Source of the DNA: Bretschneidera sinensis
Taxonomy: Eukaryota; Streptophyta; Magnoliopsida; Brassicales; Akaniaceae
Reading direction: 5' to 3'
Length of the DNA: 64,000 nucleotides
Assembly (NCBI GenBank): GCA_023935145.1
Contig: CM043698.1
Coordinates: 83,227,501-83,291,500 of the forward strand
Below, one piece after another: positions 43,291 to 56,136 of the stretch (its first letter is position 1; the number at the start of each line of letters is the position of its first letter). The notes under the pieces were generated by a model. It searched no databases, was not told the DNA's origin, and worked only from the letters and a program-made list of their open reading frames with translations. Made by a program: the position numbers and the translations under genes.

Positions 43291-43704
43291 ATGGTCAGTT
43301 ACAGCCTAGAGATAGTAGAGTATACGTTGACCCAACAGGTTGCACATGCTACTCTTGATATTGTTGTAGGTATGGTAATTATTCTTGATAGACCTACTAG
43401 ATTATTGATTGATCCTAGTGTAACCCATTCTTTTGCATCCAATGTGTATATGAAATCTATTTATGCTTGTGTTAGTCCTTTGATGCATGCTGTTATTGTT
43501 GAGGTTCCCACTGGGGATACGGTTATTATCAGGATAATTTATCAGGGTTGTGTGATTAGTGTGGCTGGTAGAGAATTTGAAGTTGATTTGTTGCCTTTAG
43601 ATATGACAAATTTTGATTTAATTCTGGGGATGAATTGGTTATTTGAATATCATGCTTGGGTAGATTATTTTAGGAAGAATATGGTGTTTAAGATACCAGG
43701 ATAA
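43291..43704 (+). pseudogene. G: aspartic protease
   Basis: A 137-codon open frame. The active-site region reads RLLIDPSVTHSFASNVY; the expected Gly after D-x is Ser, so catalysis is doubtful. The C-terminal part FDLILGMNWLFEYHAWVDYF is typical of Tekay/Del-like elements. Confidence 0.85.
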
Positions 43705-43718
43705 GAGGAGTTTTACTT

Positions 43719-44751
43719 TCAGGGAGTACATAAGACACTTGCCAACTGTCTTATTTCTGCCCTGACTGCTAATAGATGATTAAAGAAGAGTTGTGAGGGG
43801 TGTTTGGTGTATGTGGTGGATTCTAGAAAAGAGATTAGGAAGTTAGAAGAAATCTTGGTAGCGAAAGATTTTTTTGATGTGTTCCCTGAGGAGTTGTCTA
43901 GGTTGCCTCCCAATAGGGAGATTGAGTTTTCTATTGAGGTGATTCTGGGATCAACACCTATCTATAGCACCTTATAGAATGATACCAGCTGAGGTGAGAG
44001 AATTGAAAGTTTAGCTTCAGGATTTGTTAGATAAACAATTTATTCGACCTAGCATGTCACATTGGGGAGCCTTTGTGTTGTTTGTGAAGAAGAATGATGG
44101 GACGATGAGGTTGTGTATAGACAGTTGAATAAGATCACCATCAAGAATAAATATCCTTTACCCAGGATAGATGATTCTTTTAAGTAGTTACAGGGGGATA
44201 GGGTGTTTTCTAAGATAGACATGAGATCAGGTTATCATCAGTTGAGGATAAAGGAGGGGGACATACCTAAAACTACTTTTAGGACACATTATGGCCATCA
44301 TGAATTCCTTGTGATGCCATTTGGGTTAACTAATGCTCCTACAACATTTATGGATCTAATGAATTGGGTGTTTAAACGATTCTTGGATAGATTTGTGATT
44401 GTATTTATTGATGATATTTTGGTATATTCCAAGAATGAAGAGGAGCATGGGCAATATTTAGAGATAGTGTTGGAAATTTCGCGGAGAGAGAAATTATATG
44501 TAGAGTTCTCTAAGTGTGAGTTTTGGTTGAGTGAAATATCTTTCTTGGGGCATGTTGTGTTAGGAGATGGCATAGTCATTGACCCACAGAAAGTAGAGGT
44601 AGTGTTGAATTGGGAAATACTTACTAGTGTGATTGAAATTAGAAGCTTTTTAGGGTTGGTTGGTTATTATAGGAGGTTTATCCAGAATTTTTCTATTATT
44701 GCTGGACCATTAACCAGATTGACCAAGAAAGAAGTGAAGTTTAGGTGGTAA
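43719..44751 (+). pseudogene. G: reverse transcriptase
   Basis: The region before RT (43719-44130) is frame-broken, with [20 protein letters not shown] visible and a small deletion in the YRQLN motif. From 44203 the frame is open: [40 protein letters not shown], the catalytic [15 protein letters not shown] (about 44404-44450), [15 protein letters not shown] and [16 protein letters not shown]. Catalytic aspartates are intact. Confidence 0.92.
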
Positions 44752-45277
44752 GAAGAATGTGAGAGGAGTTTCCAACTATTGAAAGAGAAATTGACTACTG
44801 CTCCGATATTAGTGCTTATTTCTGGTAATGAAGGACTTGTGGTATATAGTGATGTGTCGCATCAGGGGTTGGGATGTGTGTTGATGCAACATGGGAGAGT
44901 TATAGCTTATGCTTCTAGGCAATTGAAGAACCATGAGAGAAATTACTCGATCCATGATTTAGAATTGGCTGCAATAGTTTTTGCTTTGAAGACATCATCT
45001 GTATGGAGCCACTTGTGAAATTTTTACTGATCATAAAAGTTTGACGCATTTACCAACCTAAAAATAGTTGAATTTGAGGCAGAAGAGGTGGATGGAGTTG
45101 GTTAGTGATTATGACTCTACAATTCATTATCATCATAGGAAGGCTAATGTAGTAGCTGATGCATTGAGTAGAAAGTCTAGAGGGAGATTAATTGTTATTG
45201 GGAGTCATGATACTAGCTTGATGATAGAATTAAGAAAAATGAGGATGCAGTTGAGTGTCATGATAGAGGAATATTGA
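44752..45277 (+). pseudogene. G: RNase H
   Basis: [20 protein letters not shown] (catalytic Asp), [20 protein letters not shown] (Glu region) and, after a frame break near 45010, [20 protein letters not shown] and VVADALSRK (45068-45180). This order is standard for gypsy pol. Confidence 0.9.
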
Positions 45278-46095
45278 TGGTAAATATGGTGGGGCAATCC
45301 TCTATTATTGATCGTTTGTTTCAGATGCAGGGTAGAGATGAAGGTATAGAGAAGAACAAACAAGAAATATTGAGTGGGAAGCCGACTAAGTTTAGAATTA
45401 GAGAAGATGGTATGGTGGTATTGGGACATAGAGTTTGTGTTCCCAATGATGTAGAGATGAGAACGAAGATACTAAGAAAGGTTCATGATTCTGTGTATTC
45501 TATGCACCTGGGTAATAATAAGATATACAGGGGGTTGAGACAGAATTATTGGTGGTTAGGGATGAAGAAGGATGTAGCTGAGTATATTTCTAGATGTTTG
45601 ACTTGTCAACATGTGAAGTCTGAGAATAGACATCCAGCAGGTTTATTACAACCTCTTGCAGTACCTGAATGGCCATAGGAGAATGTGAGCACGGATTTTG
45701 TTTCTAGTTTTCCCCGTACCCAGAGAGGTCAAGATGCTGTATGGGTTATAGTGGATACACTTTCTAAGTCTTTGCATTTCCTTCCTATTAAAACTACCAG
45801 GAGTCTTGAAAAGCTAGTTGAATTGTATGTAGTGGAAATTGTGAGATTACATGGAATATTTTAAGCATTGTATCAGATAGAGATTCTAGATTCACTTTTG
45901 GATTTTGGAGAGGTTTTCAAGAAGCTATGGGTACGCAGTTACAGTTTAGTACAACTTTTCGTCCTCAAACTGATGGGCAAACAGAGAGAATCTTCAGAAT
46001 ACTAGAAGATATGCTAAAAGCAAGTGTATTGAGTTTCTCAGTGAGTTGGGATGCTTATTTACCTTTGATCGAGTTTGCATACAATAATCAGTATC
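45278..46095 (+). pseudogene. G: integrase, first part
   Basis: Zinc finger with CLTCQHVKSENRHPAGLLQP (about 45600-45655), core start STDFVSSFPRTQRG (first Asp, 45695), WVIVDTLSKSLHFLPI, then after a frameshift near 45862 VSDRDSRFTFGFW (second Asp) and RPQTDGQTERI (Glu, about 45985). A stop at 45677 also interrupts. At 46095 the frame is cut by solo LTR J within the YNNQYQ segment. Confidence 0.88.
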
Positions 46096-48118
46096 TGTAA
46101 CGACCCATCCCGAGTTGGCCACCTTCGAGACGGAGTCATCACATTTTGAAAATCTCAGCATGACACATACATGTAACAATAAAAATAATATTAACAGAAT
46201 TTCTTTTACATCAATCCTCAACCCTCAACAAGGGAGATACAAAAATCTGATATTAACTTAAACATAATATACAACGTAAAATGCATGAATATTTACAAAT
46301 AAATTTTTATTTTATTTTCTCATTAGTCTGAGGATGTTGACACATACTTAGCTTACAAAAAATAATTTCGTCTGACTCTCACTCCACCAGACTATTTGTC
46401 ATGTCTGCTAACTGAAATCATTGTACAATGAGGGATGAGCTTCACAAGCTCAGTGAATTAAATTTACTAGAAGTACTCAATCTATATAAATAGTCTTTCA
46501 ATATTTAATCATTTATATTTCATACAACTTGATACTAGCATTCTACTATCACTACACATATCATACGCCTCATTCTCTATCAATCTTTTCTTTTTATTTA
46601 TTGTTTACCTTAAGTCCATCAATTATCTCAAAATTACCTTGTAGTGAGGTTCACATCATAAAATCTACAATCTAGATGGTTCTTATCACCATAACTGTCT
46701 CTCTGTTAGACTCATCCATCTATAAATAAATTCACAATAATGCACTACACATCAGCATTTCAATAATGCAAGTAATAATTAAAATAGATGCAATGCATGA
46801 ATTATTATTATGGGAACGTCTTCCCACATGTCGACATGTTTTTATCTTAGACCGGCTGCCTTCCTAGTTCTTTTCTTTACAGTTTGTCCTGTCTGTCACG
46901 GTATTTATTTTCAGCATATATCGGTTGTCATGGTGTCCCTTTTATTTCTAGCACATACTGGCTGTCACGGTTTTTCAATTAGACTAGCTACATTCCCGGT
47001 TCGTTTCTTTTCATTTAATGCATATGCATATAAACAATGATATGAAATATACATCTGAATAATAACATAAAAAAAACAAAAATGAATTCAAATATTTAAT
47101 TTTGGCTATCATAATTTTTCTCAATTTATATATAAAAAAATCGACTAGATTCCTCTCATCCCAAATCACATCAAATCATCCATCAAAGCTTGTCAAGATC
47201 CACTAAATTTCATCTCCTTATAATTCGTATCAAAACATCAACCATAGCTCATCAAGAATTTCACTTATTGCTTTTATTATTAAATCAACTTATTATTCCA
47301 AAAAATATTATTTCTCCTATATTAATTTTCTACATGACCAAAATTCATATCATACCTATCAATCAAATTTTTATCAATCACCAAAGTATAAGCTAATAAT
47401 TTATTTAATATTATCACTAGATAATTTCATTTTTTATTTAGATTACTTAAAGTAAATCTAACTCACCACATAGCACTTAAAACTACCCGTGGATCACCTC
47501 CTTGACTTTCCTGTTCCTCTCAGAAATTTCTTCCAGTTGTTGATCATCAACACTTGACATGATATTTGTATTAAATTTCTAATTATTTCTTCAATTCTTC
47601 ATAAACCAAACCCTTTGAAAATTCCCACTTTGAATTTCGAGAAATTTCATGTACGCTAAAAATTCAAAATAAACACTACGTTATTACCTTCTATTTTTCT
47701 GATAGCTTCTAATGATTCTCTATAAAATTCCTCCATAAACCCCTTCAAAATTTTGCTCTTTCAACATTTCTTTCGGTCCCCAAGTGTTTAAAGAAAACGA
47801 GTAATTTGAATTGTAAAATGAAGAAACCAAACAGGATTTGGTAAAAAATCAATTTATAAGGCGGCGATTGCCGCCCCCCACTGTTGCTACTTTTACAGCT
47901 GCAACACATGCAGCCAAAGTCACCATGATTTGCAACTTGGAAGACAAACATGGCTTCAAAATACATTTTGCAGCAGGTACTGCCACCTGCTGCCATTTTT
48001 TTCAAAAAGAATTATTTTATTCAATACTAAAAGCCTTCGCGTGAATATATTATTTTAATTTCATGTCATATTTATTAAATTAATTATTTACCCTTAATTT
48101 ACGAATACAGGTATTACA
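46096..48118 (-). repeat. J: solo LTR of the G family in the integrase of G
   Basis: 2023 bp, minus orientation: TGTAATACCTGTATTCG at 48118 to GGATGGGTCGTTACA at 46096. Perfect 5-bp target duplication GTATC at 46091-46095 and 48119-48123. No internal region, so it is a solo LTR left by LTR-LTR recombination. TATA box 47852-47858; directly upstream is GGCGGCAATCGCCGCC (47860-47875), and a 9-bp-stem palindrome (47970-47993) lies further up. Confidence 0.95.
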
Positions 48119-48794
48119 GTATCAAACTAGTATTGTGATGGCACCATTTGAGGCTTTATATGGTAGAAGGTGCAGAACTCTAGTATGTTGGGAAAAAGTT
48201 GGAGAAAGAAAGATATTTGGTCTAGAAATGATAGATTTGACTACTGATAGGATCAAATTAGTTAGACAGAACCTTAGAGTAGTACAAAGCAAACATAAGG
48301 GATATGTTGATAATAGAAGACGACCTCTTGAGTTTCAGGTTGGTGACTAAGTATTTTTGAAGATATCTCCGTGGAAGGGTGTATTAAGATTTAAAAAGAA
48401 AGGAAAGTTAAGTCCGAGATTTGTGGGGCCATATGAGCTAATTAAGAGAGTTGGACCAGTAGCATACATATTGGATTTACCACCAGAGTTAAAACAATTA
48501 CACAATGTGTTTCATGTTTCACTTTTGAGAAACTGTTTACATGATGAATCTCATAGTATTCTAAATCAAGCAATAGAACTTCAGGGAGATTTGACATTTA
48601 TGCAAGTACCAATCAGAATTCTAGACAGAAAGGAACAAGTCTTGTGTAATAAAGTTATTCCTTTGATTCAAGTATTATGGCAGAACAAAGATGTTGAAGA
48701 AATTACATGGGAGCATGAGGCAAGGATGAGGAAAGAGTACCCCCAGTTTTTTCATGAGTTAGGTAAGAAAATTTTGGGGATGAAATTTTTATAA
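48119..48794 (+). pseudogene. G: integrase, C-terminal part with chromo-like domain
   Basis: Continues after J: MAPFEALYGRRCRTLVCWEK, IKLVRQNLRVVQSKHKGYVD, FQVGD then a stop at 48348, [52 protein letters not shown] and, at the end, [20 protein letters not shown] and [15 protein letters not shown]. The last two form the chromodomain-like tail of Tekay/Del integrases, thought to guide insertion to heterochromatin. Confidence 0.9.
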
Positions 48795-48806
48795 GGTGGG
48801 TAGAAA
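48795..48806 (+). promoter_or_regulatory. G: polypurine tract
   Basis: AAGGTGGGTAGAAA lies before the 3' LTR, after the GGGGATGAAATTTTTATA phrase found at the end of pol in this group. Confidence 0.7.
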
Positions 48807-51099
48807 AGTAATACCTGTATTCTTACAGTAAGGCTAAAGTCGTAATTTGATAGATATGACATGGAATTAAAATAATATATATGAAAAATTTACTATTATG
48901 AAGAAAAAAAAAAACCTAAAAGCGTCCAGGTATAGTTTTTGTGGGAAGAAAAAAAAAAGAAAAATGGGTGGGACAACACCTAGATGTCCAGATGTTGTCA
49001 CACAACATGCAATTTCTTGCATGTTAAACAACAGGGACATGCAAAAATGGTGTGTGTGTGTGTGGGGGTGCGGAGGGGAGGGGGGGTGAGTTAATATAAA
49101 TTTTTTTTGTTTTGTTTTATTTTTTTCCTACCAAATCCTATTTGTTTTCCTTCTTTCTTCAATTCAAATTACCATCTTTCTTTAAACACCTAAGGACTTA
49201 ATGAAAGGTTGAAAGAATGAAATTTTGAAGAAGTTTACGGGAGAATTTTAAAGATATTCGAGGGAAGCTTGAAGAAAAACAAAAGGTAATAATGTGAATT
49301 TTATTTTTGAAATTATGCATACAAGAAATGCGAAATTTGATGTAGAAATTTAAAGGGTATGAATTATGGAAGAATTGAAGAATAAGTTAGAAAATTTAAT
49401 ATAAATATTATGTTAGGTATTGACGATCAACAATGGGTGAAATTGCTGAAAGGAGTAGGAAATGCAAGGAGGTGATCCAGGGGTAGCTTTAAGTGCTACG
49501 TGGTGAGTTAGATTTACTTTTAGTAATCGAAACCAATAAAAATATGAGGGTGAATTACAATGATTTAAGGATATATTTTCTTTTATATATGAAAATTGAT
49601 TGATTTATTAATTAGGAATTTGAAAGTGTGTTGAATAATAATTATATAAGAATTTATATTTTACATAGAATGGATGAATGAAAAATATGCTAAGAAGTTT
49701 TATGAAATTTCTGGAAAAAAAAATGATTGAAAAGTGGACATGATATATGAGAAGATAATTTAATGAGTATGATAAAAATAAAAGTTTTGAGAAAGAGCTA
49801 GATAGCTAAATTGAATGCTTAAATTTATGTTTTTTTTCCATATTATTGTTCATATGCATGAAATAAAAGACCAGGAAGGCAGCTAGTCTACCTTTTTTTT
49901 CTTCATATTGTTGCTCATATGCATAAAATAAAATATCGGGAAGACAGCCAGTTTAGCTGAAAATAAAAAAAAAAGGGAAGGCAGTCGGTCTGACTGAAAA
50001 TAAAATAAGCGAGAAGGCAACCGGTCTAGCTGAAAATAAAATAAATGGGAAGGCAACCAATCTAGTTGAAAATAAAAGAACATTGAAGGTAGCCAGTCTA
50101 GCTGAAAATAAAAGACTGGGAAGGCAGCCAGTCTAGCCAAAAAGATCAAGAAGGCAACTGATCTGGCTGAAACATATCGACATGTAGGAAGACGTTCCCA
50201 GATGATAATATGAAATGATCTGATGAGAAAGAAAATTTAAATTCATGCGTTGCATTTATTTTAATGATTGATTATTATTGATTGAGATACTAAAACATCA
50301 GTCTTGATTGTGATATGATTGATAGACAAATGAGTCACTAGAGAGACATAAACGATGAGAAAGAAATATGACAATATGATATGATAAAAAAAAATTGATG
50401 TACTAAATTGATTACATGTTGTGAACCTCATAATGAGGTAAATAATGATGTTAAATTGAAAATCTCAAGTTTATTAAATATATGAGAAGAAAAATTGATA
50501 TGTTTGATGATTAATTTAAGATGAGGTTGATAAATGGTTGAAATTATAATAGGATGTTATTATTGATTTATATGAGATAATAGGTGAATGAATATGGGAA
50601 GATTATTTGAAAGATTGAAGGATTATCTGTAAAGAAATAGATGAAATATTGGTAAAGTAGAAAATATTAATTATAAGATGTGATTGGAAGTATTTAATTG
50701 AGTACTTCTAGTAAATTTAATTCACTTAGCTTGTGAAGCCTACTCTTCATTGTTGAAAATTTTCAGGCAACAGGCATGGCAGATAGAGTTTAAAGCTGAT
50801 GACAGTGTAACTACCTTAAGTAAGTCTCGTGGTCAAGTCCTCAGACATTGTAAGAAAGAAGAAAGAAAAATTTGCAATAAAAATCTTTTCATGCATTTTG
50901 TTATATGTATATATTGTTTCTGAAAGGAGGATAATGATGTATCTTCTCTGATGTATCTTCTCTAATAAGAGTTAAGGATTGGATGGAATTTTTAATTTCA
51001 GTTGATATATTTCATATTGTTGCATATATGTGTCGTGCTAGGATTTCAAAACGTGACGACACCGTCTCGGGAGTGGCCAATCCGGGATGGGTTGTTACA
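48807..51099 (+). repeat. G: 3' LTR (2293 bp)
   Basis: The start TGTA has become AGTA; the end is GGATGGGTTGTTACA. It includes a hairpin (48972-48999), TATA box about 49094-49100, GGTGAGT plus hairpin (49502-49528) and a 36-bp minisatellite (49866-50172). Confidence 0.9.
49866..50172. repeat. 36-bp minisatellite in G 3' LTR
   Basis: Seven to eight imperfect units of about 36 bp with the core 'gaaggcagccagtctagctgaaaataaaa'. The repetitive minus-strand ORF at 49883-50149 is a product of this periodicity, not a gene. Solo LTR J has only decayed traces of it (46840-47000). Confidence 0.88.
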
Positions 51100-52722
51100 A
51101 AGCTTCATTTTCCTTGTCTAACTTTCCTTATTCTTTCTTTCGTTTCCTATCAAAATTTGAAATCCATATCTCATGATAATGATACTTGTTCATTTACTTA
51201 ATCCAAATTTCAAATTAAAAGGCAAGAAAGTTTAAACTTTTTAAGTATTAAAACTAATTAAAATGACTTGATTCCTTTACTTCCCATATTTCTCCTTTTC
51301 TAAGCTTTTTGTTTACAAAGCTTCTATTAACCTCTCAAAACTTTCTCCCAGACAAAGAGACCATTGTAATCTAAATAATCTAACCATCTTTATACCACCA
51401 AACTCCCAAATTCACATAATTACCATTTTCCAAAGTCTAACTTATAATAGATCACATAAATTCCAAAATACCTATTTAATAGAATTCCTTTCAAACTTTA
51501 GTTTTATCACTAAAACTTCACCTAACTCAAGAATTTTATTTAGCTCTAGCAAGTATTATACTTCAAACCCAAACTTACATATCTCAAGTTACGCCAAATC
51601 ACAATATTTTACATTTCTTTCATACTATATCTTAAGATTAAATAAAAAATTCTCTTACAAAAAAATTTCGAACTTCACAATTTCTTAAATCCATCAATCC
51701 TTATACTTCCATAAATGTAAACTTATACTCTTAACAATAACCATCACAAAATTTTCCTATTTCATTCCAAAATTTTCTTATCTTAACAATTTTCATGAAA
51801 ATTTATAATTCTTACAAAGAAACTCTCCAAATTTATGAAATTAAGTCAAATCCAATTAAATCCATACACTTCTAGTTCCCAACTTTCATACTTTACAATA
51901 CCACAACTCAAATCAAACTCCAATATCAAAATTTTACAACATAAAATTCCATAATTTCTAAATAATTATTCCTAACTTCAAATACATCAAACTAATTCAA
52001 TTTAAACTCAAATCATCTCAAACAAGGCTCAAGAATAAACTTTAGTAAGTTAAATTAACTTTGAAAAGCTTAGGAATCCATTATAACAAAGTTTATTAAA
52101 GAAAACAGCTCAAAAACACAAAGGAACCAAAGTTCCATGTCTGGTATATGGGCCCACGCGCCACCGTGCGATGCTCATAGCGCCTCACTGCTGGCACCAT
52201 CTTCTTCCTCTTGTTTCCAGTAGATGACTTCCAAGGTTTGAGGTCAAAAGGAAAACAGATGAGGGTTGGGAAGATAAGTCAAGTTAGAATAAAATGAGTT
52301 TTCTTTCAAGTTTTTGCTCCTCTTTCTTTCTAACACACACACTCTCTCTCTCTGCCCGAGCTCTCTAAGAAGAATGGAGAAAATGTTTGAACTTTCTAGG
52401 CTTTTAGCCTTTTATACCTCAACTAAAAATTAAGCTTTTACCCTTTTTTCCTTCCTGTTTTCTTTAATTAAATTGTATGTCCTTTCCTTTCTTTTCTAGC
52501 TAATTTAACTAAGGCCGAAGAGTTTTATTTAATAACAAATTCTTCATAATTAAACTTTGCTTTTGTACAATTACTTCCCTTTGTCTCATATCTAATTTTT
52601 CTTTTAAAAAATAAGTCATATAAAATTTAAATTTAACCTTAAAGTACTCTTATACATCAATTACACTCCAAAAAATATTACCCCATGATTTAAATAATGC
52701 TATTGAGGTACCGATCTCTACA
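51100..52722 (-). repeat. F: 3' LTR, proximal piece
   Basis: Starts TGTAGAGATCGGTACCTCAA at 52722 on the minus strand, with TATA box GGTATAAAAGG (52413-52425). It aligns base for base, inverted, with 57808-58535. Interrupted by G at 51099. Confidence 0.82.
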
Positions 52723-54325
52723 ATTCTTCTCCATTAACAAAAATTTTGTCCCCGAAATTTTCTTGACCAGGGTTCACAAAACATCAGAATTATCACCTTC
52801 CTAGTTCCTTTCAATTTCTCAAGTAAATTCCTCAAAATTTTCACTTTCTTCAAAATTTAACATTACAAGATTAAACTTTTATCTCGTCATCAACTTGAAC
52901 TTTTTCTATCTCGACTTCAACCTTCAAGAGCTTCTAGTACTATATAACATATTCCCATATCTCTCCCAAAATACCTCTCCACAAAATCACTTATCGACTA
53001 GTCACTTTTTCTTATTATTTAATAATTTCTTCTCTAAATTAAATTATATACTTAGGCCATCAACAATGTTACAATTTTTTTTTGTACTCACTTCAGTTTA
53101 GTTCTTTGCTCAACTTCTGAGTTCATTCACTTTTCAACATATCTCTCTTTTCCAACAGTTGTGTGGTATTACAGATTTTTTTATCTCTTACGCCAACTTT
53201 TATCGTTTAGATCATTGAACTATAATATCTTTGTCTTTTTTTCCACCTCTATCTTTCTAAAAAACCTTTACACACTTGAAACAATTCTCTTTAAATATTT
53301 TTTTATTAACATTCCTCCCAAAGGTACTCCAAACTTCAATGGCTTTTAAGTAACGACTTGCCTCTTGAATTTCTTCTTCTCTCTTCTATTTTCCTTTTCC
53401 AACTATCTACCAGCCTTGAATCCCATATCTATCTCTCCTCTATAATAATTACTTAAGTATTTTTACTTCTCATTACACACTTAATCTCCTATGCCATAAC
53501 TCAAAGGTACTTCCAATTAGATAGTAATTTCCTTCACTAAGAATACATATCGTACTTTTGTAAATGACCTTCATTTCTAATACTCTAACCACATCTAGAA
53601 CAAGTCTTTTACTAACTTTTAGATTTCAAGCACTTCAAATACTTTAATTTATCATTACCAATCTCTCAGTAGTCCCAATTTTTCTTCCTCACTTTACATC
53701 TCCAAGTAAAGTAAAACTTTTAAGTTCATAACAACTAGAATCAACCTTTTAATCATTCCTTCTATAATCTAAAATTAAATGATTTCTAGATTTTAGAATA
53801 AATCCACCATATTCTTGCATCGAACTCCACTTATATTTACAACCAAATTCTAAATTTACTACATCTTTCTCCTTTACAATGTCCCACATGAAAAATTTCA
53901 CTTTCCAAATACTTCCTTTAGTATCTTTCTTAACATCCAAAACTACCACGAAACTGGACTTGAGATTTAGCTAACACCATCATCCTATACTTCATTTGTT
54001 CTTCTTGTTTATACCTTACTTACTCACTATTATACCTTATTCTTTACGCTAACCACTTATCCAACAATTAACCTTAACCCTTTTTGAACATGTTAATCCA
54101 TCTACACTCCTTTCGATATTAGTTACTCTTTTTAAATCCCAGGTCACATTAAAATACTTACAATTTGTACGAATCAAATGAGGTTTCCAAATTCTTAAAC
54201 TTTCTTTCATTTTCAAATTGGTAAACACAAACCATACTCTTAAATTACTCCAAATCCTATATCCAAACAACCATCTTTTTTTACGCATCACCCAAGCATA
54301 CGCATAACCATATTATTACTCACAA
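52723..54325 (-). pseudogene. F: interior, 3' part
   Basis: About 1.6 kb between the 3' LTR and solo LTR H. The last 60 bp before the LTR resemble the end of Tekay pol ('tttcggggacaaaat' and the purine tract TTAATGGAGAAGAAT). Upstream only short ORFs exist (53749-53949 and 54049-54291, minus), in which I recognise no pol motif. Strongly decayed or non-coding. Confidence 0.5.
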
Positions 54326-55039
54326 TGTAGAGCCAAGTAATTTTTATTGAAATATTCTGATTTGGGAGCTTGTACTTTGATGCGTATCAGGGTGTACCGT
54401 TGTAGTTTGTAGTAAAATTTTTGGGACTTGAAAACAAGTAAATTAATTGAGATTTAGTAATTTATAAATGTCTTTGGGGAGGTGTAAGGTTTTTAAAGAG
54501 TTTTAGGTGGTTAATGAAAGAAAGGAAGAGTTGAGGGATAAGAGTGTAGTTAAGTAAGAGTTTTAGTATAAATAGGGGAAGGGAAATCAGATTTTTCCTT
54601 GGAAGAGTCTAGAGAGAGACCGGGAGAGAGAGAGAGAGAAGAGAAAAGAGAGAAAGAGATAAGGAAAGAAGAAAAGAAAGAAGGAGAGAAAGATAAAGGG
54701 AAATAGTGGAAGATTTTTACAAGATTTGAGGTAAGAACTTGTTTTGCTTTACTTTGATTGTTATGTAATCAATTAAAGATTTGAGTTTTTGAAAGTAAGA
54801 TTTATGAAGAAAGTTTAAGAAAGTGTTTTATTTTTTAAGAAAAATGGGTTTATGTACAAAGTGTGTTGACTAAATGATTTTGAGTTCGATTTCTCTCTTT
54901 GGTAGTGTTAAATCTTGGACGTAGAACCTTTGAGAACTTGTGTTTGATTTGATTTGATTTGAGATTCCCATTAGAGATAAGGGTTTTAGTTTGAAGAAAA
55001 ATATGTTTTTGCCATAAAATTTTAAGATTTCGCGACTAG

Positions 55040-55190
55040 AGAGTTGACTGTTTGATTGTCCATTGAGCATAGTCAATTGTGGAATTCTCTAGACCTTGGA
55101 CAATCGATTGTCCATTTGGATAGTCAACTGTAAAAAAATTTAGGTACCTTATAGTCGACTGTCCAAGAGGGGCAGTTAACTGTCTGAGCC
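55040..55190. repeat. Palindromic words in solo LTR H (GTCGAC type)
   Basis: Six related words. TGGACAATCGATTGTCCA (55097-55114) is a perfect 18-bp palindrome; others include TAGTCGACTGTCC, AGTTAACTGTC and TAGTCAACTG. Unlike most LTRs here, they lie about 470 bp downstream of the TATA box. Confidence 0.9.
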
Positions 55191-56049
55191 CCTGAACCTA
55201 TTTATTAGCTTAATCTTCGAAAATAAATGACTTTTGTTGGAGTATTTCAATCCTAAACCTCTCTAAAAGTATTATGAGTTTGAATGCATGATAAAGATTT
55301 AAAATTTAAGATCTTGAAGGGATTCCTTTGGTTTTAAAACATATTAGAATGATTTTTATAAAAGTCTTAAATAGAATGAAAAAAGGGTTTATGATTTAAC
55401 CCATATATTTCTATATGCTCGTATAAATTCCATGATAGACTTTGGGTGTTAAATGCTTGTGCATTTTTGAGTAATTATACCAAGTACATATGTATTTATT
55501 TAGTGATATTGGAAGGAAAACTCAAAGGCTAGAAAGTAAACCTGAAGTTGGATCTTGGCTCGACAAAGGTGAGTACACCTTACTCTTAGTAAGCGTGTTA
55601 AACTGTATAATAGATATACAAGTATGAAAATATGATGTGATTGTATAAATCATAAATAATAGAATTATAAGAAAAGTGAATACATAAGATTTTAGTATTT
55701 AAATGATAAAGAGAAATATTATAAGAATTATATATATGTATATATATGTTGAGATACGAGTTTAGAAATGATTTGATGTGGTTGTGTTTAAGGAATTGAT
55801 GTATCTGATTGTACTGAAAGTGATTGATTGGATTGCTATGAGATTGTGATGCGTATGATTGTGATGAACATGATTGGTTGGATTGGTATGAAATGTGATG
55901 TACTTGATTTATGAATGCTTGTTCTGTTGCTTGGTGAATGCATTGTCATGCTCTATATATATATATATGACTAACATATTATAAGAGAAGATCCATGTTG
56001 GTGAGCACCTGACCCAAAAAGGGGTAGGGAGGGATCCGAGATATATGTA

Positions 56050-56059
56050 AATGTGTGTG

Positions 56060-56126
<67 letters not shown>

Positions 56127-56136
56127 GTGTGCGTGC
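56050..56136. repeat. GT/TA compound microsatellite
   Basis: (GT)n-(TA)n-(GT)n over about 85 bp inside H. A minus-strand ORF with His-Thr repeats (55979-56242) is its shadow. Confidence 0.95.

Larger units (their letters stand above)
41447..51099 (+). mobile_element. Element G: Tekay/Del-like Ty3 element
   Basis: Truncated 5' LTR (41447-42318), gag, protease, RT, RNase H, integrase with a chromo-type C-terminus, purine tract and complete 3' LTR (48807-51099). Flanks are TAGCT (41442-41446) and AAGCT (51100-51104), a target duplication with one change. A deletion joins the 5' LTR at 42318 to gag and has removed the rest of the LTR, the primer site and the gag start. Solo LTR J splits the integrase. 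All ORFs are interrupted. Confidence 0.88.

Noticed and set aside
49883..50149. 88-codon minus-strand ORF with FYFQLDRLPS repeats
   Set aside because: It is the translation of the 36-bp minisatellite in the G LTR; a period divisible by 3 keeps frames open.
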